Source: CAWHNT01 sp963830775 (GTDB taxonomy: Bacteria > Pseudomonadota > Alphaproteobacteria > Geminicoccales > Geminicoccaceae). From it: a DNA stretch of 32,076 nucleotides. The stretch covers positions 1 to 32,076 of the forward strand of contig CAWHNT010000041.1 of NCBI GenBank assembly GCA_963830775.1, in the 5' to 3' direction. Position numbers and translations under genes: made by a program. The number at the start of each line of letters is the position of its first letter. Position 1 is the stretch's first letter. Positions 15,460 to 23,769 of the stretch are shown in pieces. The notes below the pieces were generated by a model. That model made no database searches and had not been told where the DNA came from. It saw only the letters and a list, made by a program, of their open reading frames with translations.

Positions 15460-16774
15460 ATGGCCACCTTCGAGCAGGACTGCCCACCTTCGGCCCAGGC
15501 GCTGATCGAGAGCGGCAGCTCCGCCATCGCCGGCATGCTGATCGCCACCATCGCCGCCCTCGTCCTCACCTTCCTGGGCTGGCTCGCCTGGGCCGAGGTC
15601 GAGGAGGTGGTCCACGCCGCGGGCCGGGTCGAGCCGATCGGCCGCTCCAAGATCGTCAACCACCCGCATGGCGGCCGCACGGCCGAGATCCTGGTCCGCG
15701 ACGGCGACCAGGTCGCCGCCGGCCAGCCCCTCCTCACGCTCGACACCGAGGTCGCGAAGAGCGAGCAGGCGGAGCTGCTGGGCCGCTGGCAGGCGCGGGC
15801 GGTCGAGGTGGCGCGGCTGGAGGCCGAGCAGGCCGGCAGCCCGGCTGCCTTCGAGCCGACCCTGGCAACCGCCCGCCCCGATCTCGTCGGTGCCGCCCAG
15901 ACGCTCCTTGCTGCCCGGCGCGAATCCCAGGAATCGCGGCGCGATGGTGCGGAGAAACAGGCTCAGACCCGACGCGGCGACCTCAACACGGCTGCCGCGG
16001 AGATGGGCCGGCTGCGCAACCGCCTGGTCCTGATGCGCCAGGAGCGCGACGCCGTCCGCGAGCTTGCCGCCCGCGGCCTCTACCCGCAGCTGAAGCTGAT
16101 CGCGGTCGAGCGCCAGACCGCCAATTCCGAGGGCGAGCTCGCCAAGGCCGAGGCCGCCGCCTCGGCCGCCAAGTCCGCTTTGGCGGAAAGCGAGAGCCGG
16201 CTTGCCAGTGTCGAGCATGACTGGCGCTCGAACGTGCTGGGCGAGCTGGCCCAGGCCACGGCCGAGCGCGACCGCCTGGGCGAGCAGCTCCGCGCCCAGA
16301 CCACCCTGATCGCGAACGCCGTGCTGCGGGCACCGGTACCCGGCATCGTTCAGGACCTCGCGATAGCCGGCCCCGGCCAGTCCGTCGCGGCCTACGAGAC
16401 CCTGATGCGGATCGTGCCCCTGGGCGAGGGCCTCTCGGTCGAGGCCCGGGTCGCCAACGAGGATATCGGCCGCCTAAGGGTCGGCATGCCGGCCGAGATC
16501 AAGGTCCGCGCCTTCGACTATCTGCGCTTCGGCAAGATCGACGGTTCGGTCCGCCGCGTCGCCGCCGACGCCACCCCCGACCCGGCCTCCGGCACCCTGG
16601 CCTACACCGTCACCGTCGCCGCCGACCGCTACCGCCTGGGCGTGGACCCCGGCCAGCTCGAGATGGTCCCGGGCATGGTGGTCGACGTCGACCTCAAGGT
16701 CGGCGAGCGCACCATCCTCTCCTACCTCACCGACCGCATCCTGAGCTTCCGCGAGGCGTTCCGGGAGAGGCTGA
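15460..16774 (+). CDS. HlyD-family membrane fusion protein of type I secretion
   Basis: This periplasmic adaptor connects the ABC exporter to the outer membrane channel. It has a short cytoplasmic N-terminus, one membrane helix (MLIATIAALVLTFLGWLAWA) and the barrel-sandwich strand AAGRVEPIGRSKIVNHPHGG then RTAEILVRDGDQVAAGQPLL. A long coiled-coil hairpin rich in Glu, Ala and Arg follows, then the second lipoyl half VLRAPVPGIVQDLAIAGPGQ and the C-terminal beta domain with PAEIKVRAFDYLRFGKIDG and ERTILSYLTDRIL. It starts one base after the ABC gene stop. The natural stop is probably TGA at 16772-16774 after a one-base frame change; as read, the frame runs on antisense to the next gene as far as 17553. 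Confidence 0.9.
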
Positions 16775-16776
16775 GC

Positions 16777-17445
16777 CTACGGCAGCTCGGGCTTCGCCAG
16801 GATCTCCTGCGTGTAGCGCTCGCTGACCTCGGAGAACGGCCGCCGGGCGCTGTCGTAGAGCACGGCACGGTGCTCGAACAGGAAGGGCGGCGGTGCCAAG
16901 GGCTCCCTGGCCGTGCCGCAGAGCGCCGCCCCCGACCGGCGCTCCCAGCCCTCGGGCAAGGGCTGCCACAAGAGCTCGGCCCCGAAGGTCTGGCGATAGG
17001 GCTGGAGCGGCTGGACCGCCCGCCCGAACGGGGTGTCGGTCGTCTCCAGGAGGCGGTTCATCTCCGGCGTGAGCCGGGCCGGCACGTACCAGTTGTCGGC
17101 CTCGGACAGCACATGCTCGCCGCACACCAGCTGGACCCGCCGGTACTTCAGCTCCTCGGGCCCGGCGACCTGCAGCCGTTGGAGCTGATCCTGTGTCGGC
17201 GGCTTGGCGGCTCCGGCGATCAGCCGGGCCCGCACCTTGGGCTCGGCTGCCAGGCCCCGCGCCGAGCACCAGGCCTCAAGGCTTGCGGTGGCGCTTCGGC
17301 TGCCCAGGATGCGCGCGTTCAGCGTCTGCACGAGGGCCATCGCCTCGAGCCGCTGCCAGCAGCCGGCATCCTGCCCGACCGCAGCACCGCCCGTCGCCAG
17401 CAGCAGACCGAGGGTGAGGCCGAACCGGGCCGCCGTGCGGGTCAG
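16777..17445 (-). CDS. Exported chorismate-lyase-like protein
   Basis: The protein of about 222 residues has a signal peptide (RTAARFGLTLGLLLATGGAA, then VGQDAGCW), so it is probably periplasmic or secreted. The mature part contains ALVQTLNARILGSRSATASL, then YRRVQLVCGEHVLSEADNWY and VPARLTPEMNRLLETTDTPF with GRAVQP. This resembles the UbiC/UTRA fold, in which the R-x-V-x-L, E-A-x-x-x-x-P and T-x-x-P-x-G segments line the chorismate pocket. UbiC itself is cytoplasmic, so the export signal is notable and the ligand unknown. Enzyme activity is not assured. The start appears to be CTG at 17445, forming a CTGA overlap with the upstream lipoprotein stop. It is convergent with hlyD. Confidence 0.6.
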   Translation of the reverse strand: MTRTAARFGLTLGLLLATGGAAVGQDAGCWQRLEAMALVQTLNARILGSRSATASLEAWCSARGLAAEPKVRARLIAGAAKPPTQDQLQRLQVAGPEELKYRRVQLVCGEHVLSEADNWYVPARLTPEMNRLLETTDTPFGRAVQPLQPYRQTFGAELLWQPLPEGWERRSGAALCGTAREPLAPPPFLFEHRAVLYDSARRPFSEVSERYTQEILAKPELP

Positions 17446-17843
17446 CTCGCCCGGCCCCGCTGCCGCTGCGGACCGGTCATGCTGACCACGTCGAGGCCGC
17501 CGCCGGTGTTCTTGGCCAGGGTGAAGGTGCGCTCGCTCCAGTCGTTGCAGTAGCCGAAGCTGCCGGTGCCGGTGGCGTTGCCGAGCGGGAAGCTGTCGTT
17601 CTGGCGCTCGTCCCACCAGTGATAGCGCACGTTCATCACCACGCGCTCCGGCGTCTCCTCGACCACGGTGGCCTTCACCGGGGTCATCCGCGGCTGCGGG
17701 CAGGCGGCGTTCTTCTCGAGGGCATTGGCCTCGTAGAAGCTCACCACCTTGTACTGCAGGCCGTCATAGCCCCCGAGCGAAGGCCCGGCACAGGCGCCGA
17801 GGGCTAGCATGAGAAGAAGGCTTGATCGGTTGGCGGTCATCAT
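17442..17843 (-). CDS. Predicted lipoprotein of unknown function
   Basis: No family is recognised. The N-terminus MMTANRSSLLLMLALGAC is a lipoprotein signal peptide with lipobox LGAC and the lipidated Cys at residue 18. The mature domain of about 115 residues includes YDGLQYKVVSFYEANALEKN and AACPQPRMTPVKATVVEETP, then ERVVMNVRYHWWDERQND and GTGSFGYCNDWSERTFTLAK, suggesting a beta-rich fold with two later Cys that could pair. The ATG pair at 17843/17840 has GGAG upstream. The gene lies between the sensor kinase and the chorismate-lyase-like gene with overlapping junctions, so a shared envelope-sensing role is plausible. As sequenced it is in frame with the kinase, which is probably a lost stop codon. 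Confidence 0.7.
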   Translation of the reverse strand: MMTANRSSLLLMLALGACAGPSLGGYDGLQYKVVSFYEANALEKNAACPQPRMTPVKATVVEETPERVVMNVRYHWWDERQNDSFPLGNATGTGSFGYCNDWSERTFTLAKNTGGGLDVVSMTGPQRQRGRAS

Positions 17844-19250
17844 CTGGCTCCGTAGGCTCCCGTCGCGCCGTGGCGCACGTGCCGGAAGGTACAGCTCGAA
17901 TATAGTGCCTTGCTGTGAGGTTGCTCTCAGCTCGATCTCACCACCTTGCGCGCGGAGCAGCTCGCGGCAGATGGCGAGCCCGAGACCGCTCCCGCCGGGC
18001 TTGGTCGAGCCCGCGAACGGCTCGAACAAGCGCTCGCGGATGCGGGGTGGGATGCCGGGCCCGGTGTCCGAAACCGTGAGCCGCACTTCCTGTTCCCCGC
18101 TGTCCGCCTTGAAGGTGAGCTCGCCGCCGCGCTCGCCCATGGCGTCATAGGCGTTGCGGGCGAGGTTGAGGAGCACCCGGTGCAGCTGGTCGGGGTCGGC
18201 CATCAGCTCCAGCCTGGGATCGACCTCCACACGCCAGCGCACCGGCTCCCGGCGCTCGGCCAAGGTACCCCGCACCCGCTCGATCAGCTCCACGAGCCTG
18301 AGCCGCCTGGGTGTGGGCGGCTCGGGGCGGCTGCTCGCATAGTCCAGGGTCGCGGCACAGAGCCGGATCGCGCGGTCGAGGGTCTCGATCAGGCGCGAGC
18401 CCACCCGCCGCATCTCTGGGTCGGGGCTGGCCTCGAGCCGGTCGGATACGAGGACGGCCGTGGCCAGGAGGTTGCGCAGATCGTGGCTCATCCGCCCGAC
18501 TGCGGCCCCGAGGGCAGCCAGCCGCGTCTTCTCCTGCAGCGCCCGGCGCAGGCCCAGCCGCATCCCGGCCAGCTCGCGCTCGACCACTCCTATCTCATCG
18601 GTACGGGAGCTGGGGCTGAGGTCTGCGGTGGCGTCCTCGGGCCGGTCGCGGAAGGCGGCGAGCTCGGCCGTGATCCGGCGCAACGGGCGGACCATCAGGA
18701 GCTGCAGGCTGATGAAGAGGAGCAGGGCCACGCCGATCGACAGCACGACCGACAAGGTGAGGATGCGGATCGAGTAGTCGACCATCTCCGACCACAGCCG
18801 CGCCTCGGGCAGGACGATGTCGACCACCACCGTCTGGTCGGGCTCGTGCGCATAGCCGATCACCCGCAAGGTGCGGCTGCCGCCGGCCAGCAACGTCCGG
18901 ATCGCATCCGGGATCAGGGTCGCGGGCGTGCGCTCGCGCAGGTCGACGGTGGCCTGCACCGGGCGGTCGCGGCCCAGCATGAGCTGGGCCTGTGGCCGAT
19001 GCAGCGTGATCGAGAAGGAGCCGGCCTCGCGCAGGAGCGTCATCTTGGTGGCGCGGTCGAGGCGCGAGGCGCCCTCCATGTCGAGCGCAATGGTCGCCAG
19101 ATAGGCGGCATCGATCCGCTCGGTGAGAAAGACAAGCCGAAAGCGGGCAATCGAGGGCAGGTAGATCAGGACCTCGCCCAGGAGCACGAAAACGACGGTG
19201 AGGAGCAGGATCTTGCCGGAGAGACCTCTGCCCAGGGCCGGTCGCTGCAT
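17840..19250 (-). CDS. Membrane sensor histidine kinase
   Basis: The kinase of about 465 residues has membrane helix 1 at residues 13-31 (KILLLTVVFVLLGEVLIYL), a periplasmic sensor of about 130 residues, helix 2 at about 162-186 and a HAMP domain. The H-box is AAVGRMSHDLRNLLATAVLV with His256. The ATPase domain shows VLLNLARNAYDAMGERGGE (N-box), VSDTGPGIPPRIRERLF (G1) and GGSGLGLAICRELLRAQGGE (G2). ATG at 19250 has TGGAG upstream. No response regulator is encoded nearby. The frame continues into the lipoprotein; a single indel near the end would place a TGA over the lipoprotein ATG, the probable natural arrangement. Stimulus unknown. Confidence 0.9.
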
Positions 19251-19370
19251 CCGCCGCCAACTCCAGGGGCGGCGAATGACCGCCGCGTCGCGCCGCTTCT
19301 ATCGTCGCATTGCCGCTTGCGGAAGCGCTTGCCAGCGTGCCCCGTGCGAAGTAGGAGAGGGGCCGCGCGA

Positions 19371-19390
19371 CGCGCCCCGTCGTGGGCGCG
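19371..19390. other. Hairpin in the kinase-rpmH intergenic region
   Basis: CGCGCCC (19371-19377) and GGGCGCG (19384-19390) form a perfect 7 bp stem with a 6-base loop in the 211 bp between the divergent sensor kinase and rpmH genes. It could lie in the rpmH leader or be an operator. TTGTCA near 19412 is a possible -35 box for rpmH, but no convincing -10 was found. Confidence 0.3.
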
Positions 19391-19461
19391 GCGTGTTCCT
19401 GTTGCCCTTTGTCAATTGTGCGGTCGCCCCCGGCGGCCAGCCGGAGCCGAGGTTCTAGCCC

Positions 19462-19596
19462 GTGAAGCGCACCTATCAGCCGAGCCGCCTCGTCCGCAAG
19501 CGACGGCACGGGTTCCGCTCGCGCATGGCCACGACCGGTGGGCAGAGGGTGGTCGCTGCCCGGCGGGCGCGCGGGCGCAAGCGCCTGTCGGCTTGA
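19462..19596 (+). CDS. rpmH: Ribosomal protein bL34
   Basis: This 44-residue, strongly basic protein of the large ribosomal subunit begins KRTYQPSRLVRKRRHGFRSR and continues MATTGGQRVVAARRARGRKR to a Leu-Ser-Ala end; the pattern is unmistakable. GTG at 19462 starts the gene, with GAGG about 11 bases upstream. Its TGA overlaps the TTG start of rnpA (TTGA). The rpmH-rnpA pair is conserved in nearly all bacteria and leads here into yidD and yidC. Confidence 0.97.
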   Translation: MKRTYQPSRLVRKRRHGFRSRMATTGGQRVVAARRARGRKRLSA

Positions 19597-19985
19597 GCGA
19601 GGGCGCAGCACCTCGGGTGCTGCCGGAAGCGCAGATCGTGCGGCTGCGGCGACGGCGTGAGTTCCTGGCGGCGGCCCGTGGCCTGAAGGCGGGGGCCAGG
19701 GCCTTTACACTGCAGGCCGTGCGCCGCCCGGGCGAGACCGCCGCCGCCGAGATCGGCATCGGGATCACCGTGACCCGCAAGATCGGCGGTGCCGTGGTCC
19801 GCAACCGGGCCCGGCGCCGCCTGCGCGAGGCCCTGCGCCGGGTTGCACCGGAGCGAGGCCAGCCCGGTCACGACTATGTCGTGGTGGCCCGCCCGCCGGC
19901 CCTGACCCAGCCGTTCGAGGATCTGGTCCGGGATCTGGGCGGCAGCTTTGGCGGGATCGGCCGACGCCTGACGAAGGCCGATTAG
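19593..19985 (+). CDS. rnpA: Ribonuclease P protein component
   Basis: This basic protein is the cofactor of RNase P, which matures tRNA 5' ends. The 130-residue product contains IVRLRRRREFLAAARGLKAG at the N-terminal substrate-binding region, GIGITVTRKIGGAVVRNRAR and RRRLREALRRV; the RNR motif is the family signature. The chosen start is TTG at 19593, overlapping the rpmH stop. An in-frame GTG at 19617 would shorten the N-terminus by eight residues and is also possible. The stop is TAG at 19983-19985, 4 bp before yidD. Confidence 0.95.
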   Translation: MSEGAAPRVLPEAQIVRLRRRREFLAAARGLKAGARAFTLQAVRRPGETAAAEIGIGITVTRKIGGAVVRNRARRRLREALRRVAPERGQPGHDYVVVARPPALTQPFEDLVRDLGGSFGGIGRRLTKAD

Positions 19986-19989
19986 CGCC

Positions 19990-20256
19990 GTGGCCCACCT
20001 GCTTGCAGCCCTGGTGCGACTGTATCAGCTCTTGCTCTCGCCCGTGCTTTCCCCCAATTGCCGCTACCTGCCGACCTGCTCCGCCTACGCGATCGAAGCC
20101 CTGCGCACGCATGGTGCCGTGAGGGGGTCCTGGCTGGCCCTGGCCCGTGTGCTGCGCTGCCATCCCTGGGGCGGGCATGGCTACGACCCCGTCCCGCCGC
20201 CGCCCAGACCATCAGCCGCTGATCGCCGGGTGAACGAGGAACCTGCACCGTCATGA
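19990..20256 (+). CDS. yidD: Membrane protein insertion efficiency factor YidD
   Basis: YidD is a small inner-membrane-associated protein that helps YidC-dependent insertion. The 88-residue product has an amphipathic N-terminal helix (LLAALVRLYQLLLSPVLSPN), then the signature CRYLPTCSAYAIEALRTHGA and VLRCHPWGGHGYDPVP with the conserved Cys residues. The start is GTG at 19990 and the final ATGA overlaps the yidC start, as is common in this operon. Confidence 0.95.
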   Translation: MAHLLAALVRLYQLLLSPVLSPNCRYLPTCSAYAIEALRTHGAVRGSWLALARVLRCHPWGGHGYDPVPPPPRPSAADRRVNEEPAPS

Positions 20257-21968
20257 GCGACCAACGGAACCTGATCCTGGCGATCGTGCTCTCGGTCGTG
20301 ATCATCCTGGGCTTCCAGTTCTTCTACGAGATGCCGCGGATGCGTGAGGCGCAGCAGCGGGCCGACGCCGAGCGCGCCACCGCCACGCAGACCGCACCCG
20401 CCGAGCCGGCACCGGTCCAGCCGCCGGGCGTGGTACCCGGCACGCCGGCAGCGCCCGTGGCGACCGCCGGTGCCGAGCCGCCGCGGCTGCGGATCGACAA
20501 TGGCCGCATCCACGGCACGGTCTCGCTCAAGGGTGCCCGGATCGACCGGGTGACCCTGGCGCAATACCGCGAGACGATCGACCCGAACTCGCCCGAGATC
20601 ACGCTCCTGAGCCCGCCCGGCAGCAGCGCGCCCTACTTCGCCGAGTTCGGCTGGGTGGGGGCCCAGGATGCGGCCCCGGGCTCGATGCCCAACGCCGACA
20701 CGCTCTGGCAGGCCGAGGGCGAGCGTCTCACCCCCGACACGCCCGTGACCCTGCGCTGGGACAATGGCCAGGGGCTGGCCTTCGCACAGGAGCTGAGCGT
20801 CGACCGCGACTACATGTTCGCGGCCCGCCGCACGGTCACCAACAGCGGCACCGCCCCGGTCACGCTCTATCCCTACGGCCTCTTGAGCCGCTGGGGCACG
20901 CCGTCCACGATGGGCTTCTACATCCTGCACGAGGGGCCGATCGGCGTCTTCAACCAGACGCTTGACGAGGTGAACTACGACGACGTCGCCGAGGAGCGGC
21001 AGATCGAGCGGGAGAGCACTGGCGGCTGGCTCGGCTTCACCGACAAGTACTGGCTGGCCTCGCTGATCCCGCAGCAGGACATGGCCTACAAGGCGGCCTT
21101 CCGCCACGAGGCCCAGGGCGACCGTTACCAGACCGACTTCCGCGGGCCTCCGCTCACCGTCCAGCCCGGCCAGACGGTCGAGGTCACCGACCGGCTCTTC
21201 GCCGGGGCCAAGGAGGTGAAGCTGCTCGATGCCTACAGCGAGCGCTACAACATCCCGCTCTTCGACCGGGCGGTCGACTTCGGCTGGTTCTACTTCCTGA
21301 CCAAGCCGATCTTCCACGTCCTGCACTATCTGCACGCGGCGGTCGGCAATTACGGCATCGCCATCCTGATCCTCACCCTCATCGTCAAGGCGCTGTTCTT
21401 CCCTCTGGCCAACAAGTCCTACAAGGCCATGAGCCAGATGAAGCGGCTGCAGCCCGAGATGATGAAGCTGCGCGAGCGCTACGGCGAGGACCGCGCCAAG
21501 ATGAACCAGGAGCTGATGGGGCTCTACAAGCGGGAGAAGGTGAACCCGGTCTCGGGCTGCCTGCCGATCGTCGTCCAGATCCCGGTCTTCTTCGCGCTCT
21601 ACAAGGTGCTGTTCGTGTCCATCGAGATGCGGCACGCGCCGTTCTACGGCTGGATCCACGACCTCTCGGCACCCGATCCCACCAGCTTCTTCAACCTCTT
21701 CGGCCTCCTGCCCTTCACCCCGCCCCACTTCCTGATGATCGGGATTTGGCCGCTGCTGATGGGCCTGACCATGTTCCTGCAGACCAAGCTCAACCCGCAG
21801 CCGGCGGACCCGATGCAGGCCAAGGTCATGCTGATGCTGCCGCTGATGTTCATCTTCCTGTTCGCCACCTTCCCGGCCGGGCTCGTGATCTACTGGACCT
21901 GGAACAATCTTCTCTCCATCACCCAGCAATGGCTCATCATGAAGCGGATGGGGGTCCCGGCGACCTGA
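20253..21968 (+). CDS. yidC: Membrane protein insertase YidC
   Basis: YidC inserts and folds inner-membrane proteins, alone or with SecYEG. The 571-residue Gram-negative type protein has helix 1 (NLILAIVLSVVIILGFQFFY), a Pro/Ala-rich linker, and a large periplasmic beta domain from about residue 70 to 345. The insertase core follows: YGIAILILTLIVKALFFPLA with the functional Arg/Lys loops, KVNPVSGCLPIVVQIPVFFA, and the last helices up to AGLVIYWTWNNLLSITQQWL. The frame is uninterrupted. Its TGA overlaps the presumed CTG start of engB. Confidence 0.98.
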   Translation: MSDQRNLILAIVLSVVIILGFQFFYEMPRMREAQQRADAERATATQTAPAEPAPVQPPGVVPGTPAAPVATAGAEPPRLRIDNGRIHGTVSLKGARIDRVTLAQYRETIDPNSPEITLLSPPGSSAPYFAEFGWVGAQDAAPGSMPNADTLWQAEGERLTPDTPVTLRWDNGQGLAFAQELSVDRDYMFAARRTVTNSGTAPVTLYPYGLLSRWGTPSTMGFYILHEGPIGVFNQTLDEVNYDDVAEERQIERESTGGWLGFTDKYWLASLIPQQDMAYKAAFRHEAQGDRYQTDFRGPPLTVQPGQTVEVTDRLFAGAKEVKLLDAYSERYNIPLFDRAVDFGWFYFLTKPIFHVLHYLHAAVGNYGIAILILTLIVKALFFPLANKSYKAMSQMKRLQPEMMKLRERYGEDRAKMNQELMGLYKREKVNPVSGCLPIVVQIPVFFALYKVLFVSIEMRHAPFYGWIHDLSAPDPTSFFNLFGLLPFTPPHFLMIGIWPLLMGLTMFLQTKLNPQPADPMQAKVMLMLPLMFIFLFATFPAGLVIYWTWNNLLSITQQWLIMKRMGVPAT

Positions 21969-22639
21969 GCCCCGCCCCTGATCCCGACCGGTTCGACGAC
22001 CCGGACAGCATCGAGGCCGGCCGGATCCTGTTCGCGCAGCCCGCCGGTTTCGTCATGGGCGTGGTGCAGGCCGACCAGCTCCCCCCTGTGGGCCTCCCCG
22101 AGGTCGCCTTCGCCGGCCGCTCCAATGTCGGCAAGTCCAGCCTGATCAACGCGCTCCTCGGCCGCCGCGACCTCGCCCGCACCTCCAACACGCCGGGCCG
22201 CACCCAGGAGATCAACCTCTTCGACCTGGCCGGCCGCCTCACCCTCGTCGACCTCCCCGGCTACGGCTTTGCGCAAGCCCCCAAGGGCAAGGTCAAGGCC
22301 TGGACCGAGCTCGTCTTCACCTACCTGCGCGCCCGGCCGAGCCTCCGCCGGGTCCAGCTCCTGATCGACGCCCGCCGCGGCCTCATGCCGGTCGACGCCG
22401 AGGTCATGGACCTCCTGGGCAAGGCCGCCGTGCCCTATGCCGTGACCCTCACCAAGGCCGACCTCCTGAAGCCACCCGAGTTCGCCAGGCGACAGGCCGA
22501 AATCGAGGCCGCCATCGCCCGCAAGCCCGGCGCGCTGCCCTTCCTCTTCGCCACCAGCAGCCGCGAGCGGCAGGGGCTCGACCTGATCCGGGCTTCCCTG
22601 GCAAGACTGGCCGCCCCGCCGCAAGGAACAGGCCCTTGA
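21965..22639 (+). CDS. engB: Ribosome-biogenesis GTPase EngB/YsxC (YihA)
   Basis: This small TRAFAC GTPase is needed for 50S subunit assembly. The motifs are clear: G1 VAFAGRSNVGKSSLINALLG, G2 around TSNTPGRTQEIN, G3 LVDLPGYGFAQAPKGK, G4 VTLTKADLL and G5 ATSSRE. The family-typical N-terminus DPDRFDDPDSIEAGRILFAQ begins soon after CTG at 21965, which overlaps the yidC stop as CTGA. No ATG, GTG or TTG is available in frame upstream of the conserved part within the intergenic space, so CTG initiation, or a base error for ATG, is proposed. Length is about 224 residues. The stop overlaps the argB TTG. Confidence 0.95.
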   Translation: MSPAPDPDRFDDPDSIEAGRILFAQPAGFVMGVVQADQLPPVGLPEVAFAGRSNVGKSSLINALLGRRDLARTSNTPGRTQEINLFDLAGRLTLVDLPGYGFAQAPKGKVKAWTELVFTYLRARPSLRRVQLLIDARRGLMPVDAEVMDLLGKAAVPYAVTLTKADLLKPPEFARRQAEIEAAIARKPGALPFLFATSSRERQGLDLIRASLARLAAPPQGTGP

Positions 22640-23544
22640 GCGACCCCGCTTTGCCGCCCGAGACCCACGCCGTCGCCCGCACGCTGATCGAGGCCCTGCC
22701 CTACATGCGCCGCTACCAGGGCGCGGTGATGGTCATCAAGTATGGCGGCCATGCCATGGGCGAGAGCGAGGCCGCCCGCGACTTCGCCCGCGACGTCGTG
22801 CTGCTGAAGCAGGTCGGCATCGACCCGGTCGTGGTCCATGGCGGCGGCCCGCAGATCAAGGCCATGCTCGACCGGCTCAAGATCCAGTCCTCGTTCGTGG
22901 ACGGGCTCCGGGTCACCGACGCCCCCACGGTCGAGGTGGTCGAGATGGTCCTGGCCGGGAAGATCAACAAGGAGATCGTCACCGCCATCCAGACCGCGGG
23001 CGGCAAGGCGGTCGGCATCTCCGGCAAGGACGGCCGCCTGATCGAGGCCAGGAAGCTCACCCGCACCCGCCACGACCCCGGCAGCCGGCTCGAGGAGGTG
23101 GTCGACCTCGGCTTCGTCGGCGAGCCTTCCCGCATCGACACCGCCATCCTCGAGATCTTCCGCGGCTCCGACATCATCCCGGTCATCGCCCCCATCGGCG
23201 TCGGCCCCGAGGGCGAGACCTTCAACATCAACGCCGACACCGCGGCCGGCGCCATCGCCGGTGCCCTCAAGGCCCGCAAGCTCCTGATGCTCACCGACGT
23301 CCGCGGCGTCCTCGACCAGGACCGCCGCTTCGTCCCCGGCCTAACCGACGCCCAGGCCCGCACCTGGATCCAGGACGGCACCATCTCCGGCGGCATGATC
23401 CCCAAGATCGAGACCTGCCTCGCCGCCGTCGAAGCCGGCGTCGACGCCGCCGTCATCCTCGATGGCCGCGAGCCGCACGCCATCCTGCTCGAGCTGTTCA
23501 CCGAAGGCGGGTTCGGGACGCAGATCCGACGCGCAGTAGGCTGA
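22636..23544 (+). CDS. argB: Acetylglutamate kinase
   Basis: ArgB phosphorylates N-acetylglutamate with ATP, the second step of arginine synthesis. The 302-residue protein shows VMVIKYGGHAMGESEAARDF (phosphate-binding loop and Lys), VVVHGGGPQIKAMLDRL (N-acetylglutamate site), GKINKEIVTAIQTAGGKAVG, FNINADTAAGAIAGALKARK and LLMLTDVRGVL. TTG at 22636 overlaps the engB TGA. The engB-argB linkage after yidC is a recurrent alphaproteobacterial order. No frame breaks are present. Confidence 0.97.
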   Translation: MSDPALPPETHAVARTLIEALPYMRRYQGAVMVIKYGGHAMGESEAARDFARDVVLLKQVGIDPVVVHGGGPQIKAMLDRLKIQSSFVDGLRVTDAPTVEVVEMVLAGKINKEIVTAIQTAGGKAVGISGKDGRLIEARKLTRTRHDPGSRLEEVVDLGFVGEPSRIDTAILEIFRGSDIIPVIAPIGVGPEGETFNINADTAAGAIAGALKARKLLMLTDVRGVLDQDRRFVPGLTDAQARTWIQDGTISGGMIPKIETCLAAVEAGVDAAVILDGREPHAILLELFTEGGFGTQIRRAVG

Positions 23545-23635
23545 GGGCCGGCGCCCTCGGGCTTCTGTTGTCGGTTCACGGGCGGGCTCTCGCGGCGGCT
23601 TCGCGTAACTTGCTGATCGGGCGGGAGAATGACCG

Positions 23636-23652
23636 TGCTGGGTTCGTTCGGG
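23636..23652 (+). repeat. 17 bp direct repeat, copy 1
   Basis: TGCTGGGTTCGTTCGGG occurs here and again at 23770-23786, 134 bp apart start to start. The flanks share a looser GC-rich TTCG pattern (CTCGGTTCGTTT versus CTCGGGTTCCTTT), so the repeated unit may be about 40 bp and degenerate. Two copies are too few to call an array. Confidence 0.6.
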
Positions 23653-23769
23653 TGAGCGGGCTCGGTTCGTTTGGCGAATTTGCGAACAGCGGTCCTGCGC
23701 GGCCCGTCCATGAGGCCGGACTGGCCGCTGGAGATGGCGTAAACGGTTCTGCAGCATGGCAAATCTTCT

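Noticed and set aside
13242..15746. 834-codon minus-strand open frame
   Set aside because: It is antisense to the well-supported ABC transporter, is low-complexity Gly/Ala/Arg/Gln-rich and has no recognisable domain.
17442..19250. Natural fusion of histidine kinase and lipoprotein
   Set aside because: A signal peptide with lipobox and a ribosome-binding site lie at the junction, so a lost stop codon is more plausible.
17946..19985. 679-codon plus-strand open frame
   Set aside because: Only its last 130 codons are a gene (rnpA); the rest mirrors the minus-strand histidine kinase.
20181..21929. 582-codon minus-strand open frame
   Set aside because: It is the antisense shadow of yidC, with composition biased to Arg, Gly, His and Glu and no motifs.
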